Shown here: positions 57,360 through 64,000 of the stretch, one piece after another | Layout of the letters: every line of letters starts with the position of its first letter | Numbering within the stretch: position 1 is the stretch's first letter | From: Petrolisthes cinctipes | Taxonomy: Eukaryota; Arthropoda; Malacostraca; Decapoda; Porcellanidae | Direction: 5' to 3' | Assembly (NCBI GenBank): GCA_033782935.1 | Contig: JAWQEG010002447.1 | Span: 1 to 64,000, forward strand | Length of the DNA stretch: 64,000 nucleotides | Translations under genes and position numbers: made by a program | The notes under the pieces: model-generated | What the model was told of the DNA's origin: nothing | Seen by the model: only the letters and a program-made list of their open reading frames with translations | Databases searched by the model: none

Positions 57360-58629
57360 ATAGTTAGTTGGAACAGACAGATTAACAATATGCATTTCAA
57401 AAGTGTGAAGAGGGGACGGGAGCAGAAGAGATTCGGGTGGGGAATGGGGAGGTAAAAGAGAGAGGAGAGAGAGAGAGATTACGTGTATGAGGAAAGTAAA
57501 TGAAGGAAAGGCTAGGACAGAATACAGGTGTAGGAAGGGAGGGGAGACGGGCTACTCCTTAGGTCTGCCGTGCTTATCCTAATAGATAGGAGAGGAAAAA
57601 AGAAAGGAAGGGAGGAAGAGGAAATGAAGAAAGGAAATGGTAGAATTTCAGTTCCTCTATTGTGACTTACTCACTTTAAACTCTTTTCCTTCTTCCCTTC
57701 TTTTTTTTTCTCTGTCGCTCCATACCTTACTGTTCTTCCTCGACATTGATAGAAATGAATGAATGAGAGATAACTGGGATAGGAGAATGACTGAGATTAT
57801 TAGAAAGATAGATAAACAGATGAATAAGAGAGAAAAGGAGAGTACACGTAGGAAAGGAAGAAAGTAAGGAAGGGAGGGAAAAGGTAGTGAGAGAGGAGTG
57901 AGGTCGAGGTTTGACAGGTCAGAGGAGCGACGTTGTCACTTCTACACATACCCACCTAGAGATTCAAGCTTGAATCTTCTCAAATCGCGTCGTCTGCTTC
58001 AGACCTGTAGTCCAGGCTAACAAGGGCTGTATGATTGACTGAGAAAGGTTTCTGCCTTTCTTGTCCCTCCCTTCAGAGGGGGGGGGGGTGCGCTGGAGGA
58101 GATGGGAGGGGGGGAACAGAAGAGGACAGAGTAAGAGCACAGACACACCGTTTATCAGCTACGTCGACTCAGTTACCATTTAAAAGTAAATATACGTTAC
58201 TGTCCTTCTCGTGTAACATGACCTCAAAGTGTATATTTAGAGTTAATATCACTGCATATCCGGAGACCCAACGAGTCACATTTCTTTATGTGGCATAGGT
58301 AGGAGTAATCATTATCATCCATGGTCATTATTATAAATGAAAGACTTTTATTCGACTGAGCCGAACAGATTTACTTAGGGATAAGAAAAAAATATATATA
58401 GTTTTTTGCTTTATTAATACGTATCTCGCACACACCTCCTGTCCTATTATGGACTGTATTCTAGCGAACATGAAAAGAACATGGTTCCGAGCGGTCTCTG
58501 TCTATGGTGGGATGTATGTTCATGTTCTGTGAAGAAGATTTTTGGCTTTATGCCTATCGACTCACGGTGTTGGTCATTAAGTCAGTCAGTCTTGTTACAT
58601 CAACACATCTTCCCTCACCCAACAAAGTT
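57171..58629. other. Purine-rich spacer
   Basis: (CT)n at 57,331-57,358 and long AGG/GAA-rich stretches (57,430-57,900), and an 11-G run near 58,079. No gene or terminal repeats recognised. Confidence 0.5.
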
Positions 58630-58775
58630 GCAATCCTTGCTCTTACAATCGGGTACCTACGTAATTACTGCTAGGTGAACAGGGACATAGGGAGCTGGGA
58701 AAATTTTTCAACAGATCCAGACTCGGGAATCGAACCCGAGATCTCTCGCTTGCGAGGCTCCCCCAAACTTCTGTG
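58630..58775 (-). repeat. tRNA-derived SINE remnant
   Basis: The minus strand reads GCCTCGCAAGCGAGAGATCT followed by GGGTTCGATTCCCGAG, a tRNA-like T-arm with B-box (58,720-58,755), then TTCACCTAGCAGTAATTACG and TAGGTACC. A complete cloverleaf is not found. The CTAGCAGTAA...AGGTACC downstream of a tRNA-like head resembles SINEs that I recall from decapod crustaceans; the link is from memory. Confidence 0.5.
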
Positions 58776-60954
58776 ATACAATTTACCGTGCATTTTATTT
58801 ATCTTGATCCCCGCCTCCTCCCTCTCGTGGCCTTTCAACCAATCACACAGCAGCGCCTTATTGGATGTGAGCTGTACATTTCATCACATTCATTTATGAT
58901 TTTGATGTATGAATAGATAAACATATATATGATTATTTACACTGTACATGGATTGCAAGAATAATGAAGACATAGAGATCATATAATATTCGTAGATTTA
59001 CCTCAAATAAAATAAGAATAAAAATAAAGAGAGAGGGTGCAAACACGGTGAATTTAAATCGTCAGCTGTTTTTCCTGCTTCCGAAATTCCAACGACCTCC
59101 AATAATAATTCGCCTGTTTGTTTTTAATAACGAAATCTGTTTCGTGACATGGTTTTACCAGCATTAAGGGCCAATTTCACAGTCCAGAAAAGAGGGAAAG
59201 GTGTGTGGTGTAAAAGAGTCAGAGGTGAGGAAAAAGTGTGAAAGGCGAGGGAAGCAGTGAGAGATGAGGTAAGTACTATGAGAAGAGGAAAATAATGTGA
59301 GGTTAAATATGTAGTGTTTGAGGTGAGGGAAGAATGTGAGAGGTGAGAGTAGTTTGTGAAAGGTGAGGAGAGCCATGTGAGAGGAGGGAAGAGGGAATGA
59401 TGTGAAGAATTTAGTGTGAGATGACGGAAATAGTGTGATTTGAGAACTGTTAATCTTTTCGCAGAGTTACCGACGGTTGATCCGCCGTACCGTTATCGAA
59501 AAACCTATGCTAACTGTGGATAATCCAGGGTTAACCGCCGTCATACCCCGGAAAAAAAAAAAACGTAAAATGACCAAAGCAAACTAAAAATTCAAAATTC
59601 GCAGGAGACTCCTTGATTCTTATGTCTGCTCCAGATCATTCGTGGTTTACCGTCGGTAGACTAGTAGTTATTAGTGGTAATTGAAACGAAGTGTCGCATC
59701 ATATAGAGAACACTAAAATTCCCCTTCTATGCTCCCGAGTTTTGACATTTCGCTTATTCTTTACACTGTCGGGAGCTTATTCGCCCATGTGTATCCTAGG
59801 CTTTTCTGCCATCTTAAATTCTCTCCTTTTTTTCTTTTACACTGCCTACTTCCTCTGTCCCACTCACTCCTAATAATTTCCTAGTAGCTTCTCATTACTC
59901 GTACCTCTTAATTGTTAATTTTACAGGCTTTTATTACTTACTTTTCTTTCTTTCTTTCCCCTCAAGCTCCTCATCTTTCCCTTTATCTTGACATGTGCCA
60001 CGAATTTATAGTTGTCAGAAATACCTAGTCCAAGTCTTCTCTATCAGTCTCCCCTGCACTCTCCTTTCAGTTAACATGAGATCAAGCAGTGCTCTTGTCA
60101 GAATTGCCAGGTGTTCGATAAGAGTTCATGGCCACATTTTGTCTAACCCCAGAGTCAAATTGACCAAATATTTAATAGTTCTGGCAAACGTTCAGAAATA
60201 TTTGGCCAAATGTGAAAATAATATATTATGTAGTACAGAACAACAACAATAATAAAATAATTATAAAATCATACACTAAGAAAATTATGACACCACAGCA
60301 GAATATAACTACAGTAGCTTAATAAATAAATAAATAAGACTCCTGTTATAAGAAATTTAAGATATTAGTTGAAGTATTCAAGATAATCATCTGCTAAATC
60401 CTTCTGGTCTTTAATGTACAGTACTTTAATGTACCGGTACTGTACTTTAATGTATAGTACAGCCACAATCAAATAACCAACGACACTTTCCTTCCATCAT
60501 GCAAATGAATCAGTATCATATCAAAATATAATCATACAACACCTTATGTCAACTCAACCCCCTCAATTATTATTATGAGTTGCTGCAAAATCATACACGT
60601 GTTGTTCTTTATTACCAAGATATTTACTACGACGGAATGAAAGTGTCGGTGGTTATTTGATTGTGGCTGTACGTACAGTAATTGCCTTGGAACTGAAGGT
60701 TTCCCAGTAAAAGTTTCCATTTTATCGGCCAAACAAAGCTGCTCTCAGCCAAATTTCACGAAATATGCAAAAACGCCGCCACCTGGCAACCCTGACTCCT
60801 GTCCCACCTACACCGCTTGTCTATGGATACATGTAGATGAGACTATATTTGAACCATGATATATCCACAGACAATCCTTGATCTTCACACACATATAAGT
60901 ATCATTTACTCCTACACCATAATGGGGTTGTTGGCAAGAGAGGTGGACATCTAT
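58776..60954. other. Non-coding spacer with degenerate purine repeat
   Basis: 59,200-59,440 is a degenerate tandem array of GTGTGAGAGGTGAGG-like units of about 20-25 bp. 60,409-60,462 holds CTTTAATGTAC motifs and GTACCGGTAC palindromes. A (TAAA)n tract is near 60,320. No gene. Confidence 0.5.
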
Positions 60955-61265
60955 GGGGAGACAGATCAAGGCGGAGATTGGTGTATGATATGATGACATG
61001 ATAAGCAGCAGGGACACGACACTGACACACGGAATTTTAATGGAGAAGGCAGCCCTCCTTTATGCTATGATTGTCGGGTCCCTTTGACATTTTCGGCACC
61101 TCTTAATGGAGTGTCCCTGTCTTAGAGTTCTGAGACGCCGGGCATCTTTCTGGGCATCGAGAGGTGAATGAAACTTGCCGTCTATCCTCGGTGCCTAGGG
61201 AGTATGCCGGGAGACCAGGAGGGGGAACTGTCTGCTATATGGAGGAGGCGGGTATTTTACCGAGG
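60955..61265 (+). pseudogene. I-clade LINE fragment, copy F (C-terminal tail)
   Basis: THGILMEKA-type text, then a decayed version of the Cys/His tail (HFRHLLMECPCL near 61,085) and a 3' stretch like the end of copy A (TATGGAGGAGGCGGG near 61,240). Frame shifts and stops. About 0.3 kb. Confidence 0.65.
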
Positions 61266-61357
61266 CTACTGTTATAAATGAAACTACGTTTATGAATAAG
61301 TTTTAAATAGATTACATAAAGAAAACATACTTTTTAAAACATTCACTCTATTGATTT

Positions 61358-61402
61358 CTTCCAAGAAGCACGCAAGCCACGGCAATTCCACTGAAGGACA
61401 CC
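61358..61402 (-). repeat. 45 bp I-clade scrap (start of ORF2)
   Basis: The complement of 61,358-61,402 matches 13,842-13,886, the QWNCRGLRASWEE start of ORF2. It lies in the opposite orientation to copy F just upstream. Confidence 0.65.
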
Positions 61403-61635
61403 TCAGAGTAAAGAACACACCATCACACCACTGAAGAAGGGATCAGAAATTCCGAAATCGCGATCTAGTAGAAAATGCAATGGAAGGAGGAAGAAACAGC
61501 TATGGAGAAGTCATCAACGACCTACCACAAGAACAGAAGACTATCCTACCCAACAAGGCAAACCGGCTTAGAAAAATACACAGCGCCAACCATGCTATCA
61601 CTTTCATTAAATCATATATATATATATATATATAT
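61403..61635. other. Short spacer ending in (TA)n
   Basis: Unrecognised sequence with a small open frame (61,480-61,665) that runs into the LTR, so not a gene. (TA)n at 61,614-61,634 is the insertion site of the following element. Confidence 0.45.
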
Positions 61636-62835
61636 TGTTATGTGTGTCTGAATTATTATTATTGATTTATAAGTGTTGCTATCTATTTTTGACAGTGACT
61701 GTGGATGTGGTTGTGAGTGTGGTAGCAGTAGCTCACACCCGGATGTGTTGTGTGCGAATTTAATTCACTTATTATTCCATTTTCTTTAAGTGTCGGTGTC
61801 GAAAGGTCGGGTATGTCATGGCCAGCTATGTTCTCTAGATTCGTACGCTTTCTCTCGCCTTCTCTCGCAACTGGCGTGATGAGTGTCCGTTTTCATTGCT
61901 TGGGACTTACCATAGTTTCTCGGGAGGGAACGTATGAGTGTCATGTGTCTAAGTCTGTGTTAACGAAGAGTTCGGAGACGCTCCTCTAACTCTGTTGTAA
62001 CCTGCTCGCTCTTCTTTGTCGAGCCGATGGTATATAAGGGCGAGGCTTAGGCCTTGTTAGCTTAGATATCTTTGGAGACTGGGACAGCGAGCATGTTTGT
62101 GTTTTGTAAGTGATTGAGTGTGGTGAGATTCGGGAGGAGACTCGCAGACGTATTTTGTTAAGTATAATTGTTTTTACTTCTACTTTCTTCTCACAGTAAC
62201 TTAGGGGTCATTCTCGTATTACTATTACTATTATTATTACTATTACTATTACTATTACTATTATATATTTGGGTATTGATATTTTATTATTATATTATTA
62301 CATGTGTGTGATGCATTGATGTTTATTTACCATATATGCCAGTGAAGTGCTAATATTATTGATAGACTAATTCTGTGCTTACGTGTGTGCCTAGAGCCTT
62401 GTGTTATTGAAGTGATGGCACAGTGGTAGTGAGTTGTTGTGTGATTATTGCAAGTGTATTATATATATTTTGGGAGCTCTGTCTCACGTTCTGTCATAGT
62501 TGGGAATCCTGATTTCATTTATTAATTCTTTCAGTGTTAATTGTATGTCTTTGTGTTTATTCATATTGTCATTATATATTATAGAAAATCAGAGTAGTTT
62601 CTCTATCATCTTTTATTCATTGTACCCGAACCTGGGTATATGTATGGACGGTCTCTTTAGGGTTAAGTTAGCAATCTTTCATATAGGCTGGGTTTGTACT
62701 TTTACTTATTCTTCATAACTTTAATAGTCAGATACCTGCCACCCAGTGCTACTTTATTCTGTTGATAGCTAACTTTGGAGTAAGTCTAGTCTAGTGACTA
62801 GTACTGTACTGTATCTCTACCCTCCGTCCGTAACA
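61636..62835 (+). repeat. 5' LTR of the second gypsy-type element
   Basis: Bounded by TGTTA and TAACA. Contains a TATA box, and (TTA)n tracts at about 62,218-62,260. Length 1,200 bp. The partner LTR is not in the window, so the ends rest on TG/CA and the adjoining primer site. Confidence 0.65.
62031..62038 (+). promoter_or_regulatory. TATA box in LTR
   Basis: TATATAAG in GC-rich surroundings about 0.4 kb into the LTR; transcription would start about 30 bases downstream, near the GTTAGCTTAG at 62,058-62,067. Confidence 0.5.
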
Positions 62836-62842
62836 TATAAAT

Positions 62843-62856
62843 TGGCGACCTCGCCA
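62843..62856 (+). promoter_or_regulatory. Primer-binding site of the second gypsy-type element
   Basis: TGGCGACCTCGCCA, beginning TGG as needed to pair with a tRNA CCA end. TGGCGAC starts are common in gypsy-type elements; the exact tRNA is uncertain. Confidence 0.55.
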
Positions 62857-62975
62857 GGATTTCCAATTTTTGCTGAACTGAGACTTGTGTACTATCATTG
62901 CATTACTGTTGCATATTTTTTTCTTGCATTGCATTTTTCCATTTTTTGTGTACCTTGCCTAATAGTTAGTGAGCA

Positions 62976-64000
62976 ATGGAGACTCAGGGTGTGGCTAGTG
63001 AAAAGTGTGCTCCACTTCATCTCACTTCTGAGCAGGATGCTGCAGATTTTATTAATTCAAGTCCTAATCCCGAGAGAGTAAGAGCACTGAGGAGAGAGGA
63101 ATGATTACTAATTGCACAGAAGTTGGAACTTGCCTTTGAGAGTTCCAACGCGTTTCCACTAGCTAACCTGATTTGCCACCATCTATGCAGCACTGATTTG
63201 TATGATTTTGTTGAAAGGAAGGATAACGTTTCTGTCGTAAGTGACTGGTCTGTACGTTCTGAAGTGCTTGGATCCCCTGTGGTTCAGAATAACCAATTTG
63301 GGAATGACCAAGCTGTGCGTGACCATGAGTTCCGTATGCTATAATTAGAGTCTGAGAGAGAGGAAAGGAGGGCTCAGTTGGAGTTTGAGAGAGAGCAAAG
63401 GAGGTTAGAGTCTGAGAGAGAGCAAAGGAAGTTAGAGTTCGAACAAAGGAGACTGGAATTGGAGTTGGAGAAATATAAAGTGGACCATGAGCCACGACGA
63501 CCGGTTGCGTCGGGTGTGTCATCAGAACAGCACAGGTTGGTTCCTAAGTTTGATGAGGACCATGTTGCTGAATTTTTCCAGAGGTTTGAGAAAGTAGCAG
63601 AGGGTAGTGGGTGGCCGAAGGAACGATGGTCAACGCTAGCACAGTCAGTATTTTGTGGTAAAGCTTTAAGAGCATTTGATGCTCTCAGTTTTCAGGAATC
63701 TTTGGATTATGAAACATTAAAGTTTGCAGTACTAAGGACGTATGAATTAAGACCAGAAGCTTACAGACAGAAGTACCGTAATAGTAAGAAACGTCCTAAT
63801 GAGACATGGACTGAATTTATGAAATATCAGAGTGACCTATTTCTAGCATGGATAAGAAGTGAGAAGGTAGAAGATAATTATTGTAGGTTGGAGGAGTTGG
63901 TTAAGTTGGAGCAATTTCTGAGCCAGATGGAGCCAGATTTGCAGATGTTTATAAGTGATAAGAGAGTAAAGACAGCTGAGGAAGCTGCAGTTTATGCTGA
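62976..64000 (+). pseudogene. Gag of the second gypsy-type element, SCAN-like, two stop codons
   Basis: ATG at 62,976 starts METQGVASEKC. The same frame continues to the window edge, broken only by TGA at 63,102-63,104 (after LRREE) and TAA at 63,342-63,344 (after FRML). A charged coiled coil with repeated ESEREQRR/LEFEREQRR units spans 63,345-63,480. It is followed by LVPKFDEDHVAEFFQRFEKVA and WSTLAQSVFCGKALRAFDAL, a capsid domain of the type found in gypsy elements related to SCAN domains. The two stops mean this copy does not make full Gag unless read through. Confidence 0.75.

Larger units (their letters stand above)
61636..64000 (+). mobile_element. Second gypsy-type LTR element (3' part outside window)
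   Basis: A 1.2 kb LTR (TGTTATG...CGTAACA), a primer-binding site seven bases inside it and a gag frame follow each other in canonical order. The second LTR and pol are beyond the window. Confidence 0.75.

Noticed and set aside
58715..58760. A tRNA gene
   Set aside because: Only a T-arm and B-box-like stretch are seen; no A-box, anticodon arm or acceptor stem closes. Called a SINE remnant.

Overview
This 64 kb window looks like eukaryotic intergenic DNA made almost entirely of transposable elements. I see no host protein-coding gene, rRNA gene or functional tRNA gene. The element mix suggests an arthropod genome: I-clade, Jockey/CR1-type and LOA/I-type LINEs, Ty3/gypsy, a THAP-domain P element, Tc1-like, PIF/Harbinger and TTAA-target elements, with many CT/GA/CA/TA microsatellites. 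A tRNA-headed SINE remnant near 58.7 kb resembles repeats I associate with decapod crustaceans, so a decapod is my best guess. That is inference, not proof.

Layout: 1-3.3 kb, a decayed I-clade LINE (copy A). 3.4-4.0 kb, an old LTR-like remnant. 4.4-7.4 kb, an older I-clade fragment (copy C) split by two non-autonomous elements flanked by TTAA, in opposite orientation. 7.4-23.5 kb, a second I-clade element (copy B) with gag-like ORF1, endonuclease, RT and RNase H. It is split by three insertions: a Tc1-like transposon with 1.1 kb inverted repeats (TA duplication), a 5'-truncated LINE with an intact 839-codon ORF (poly-A, small target deletion), and a P element with a THAP-domain transposase (8 bp duplication). 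23.7-32.6 kb, a complete minus-strand Ty3/gypsy provirus-like element with two nearly identical LTRs but a broken pol. 33.1-35.8 kb, a minus-strand 5'-truncated LINE with RNase H and an 11 bp target duplication. 36.9-40.9 kb, a CR1/L2-like LINE with a PHD-like finger and an NPGP motif. 42.2-48.4 kb, another I-clade fragment (copy D) split by a foldback MITE and by PIF/Harbinger copy 1. 50.6-54.4 kb, Harbinger copy 2 in inverted orientation. 55.1-56.0 kb, I-clade fragment E. 56.0-60.9 kb, microsatellites, foldback repeats and a SINE remnant. 61.0-61.4 kb, further I-clade scraps. 61.6-64.0 kb, the LTR, primer-binding site and gag of a second gypsy-type element that runs off the window.

The elements relate to each other by nesting, not as operons. 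Old I-clade copies repeatedly served as landing sites for younger DNA transposons, and copy A or B reading frames let several insertion points be fixed to the base. Most coding regions are broken. Exceptions are the LINE ORF at 15,045-17,561 and the gypsy gag at 30,296-31,084. Two results stand out. The gypsy element has near-identical LTRs around a decayed pol, and the two Harbinger copies share the same inactivating lesions. Both point to defective elements moved by proteins supplied in trans.
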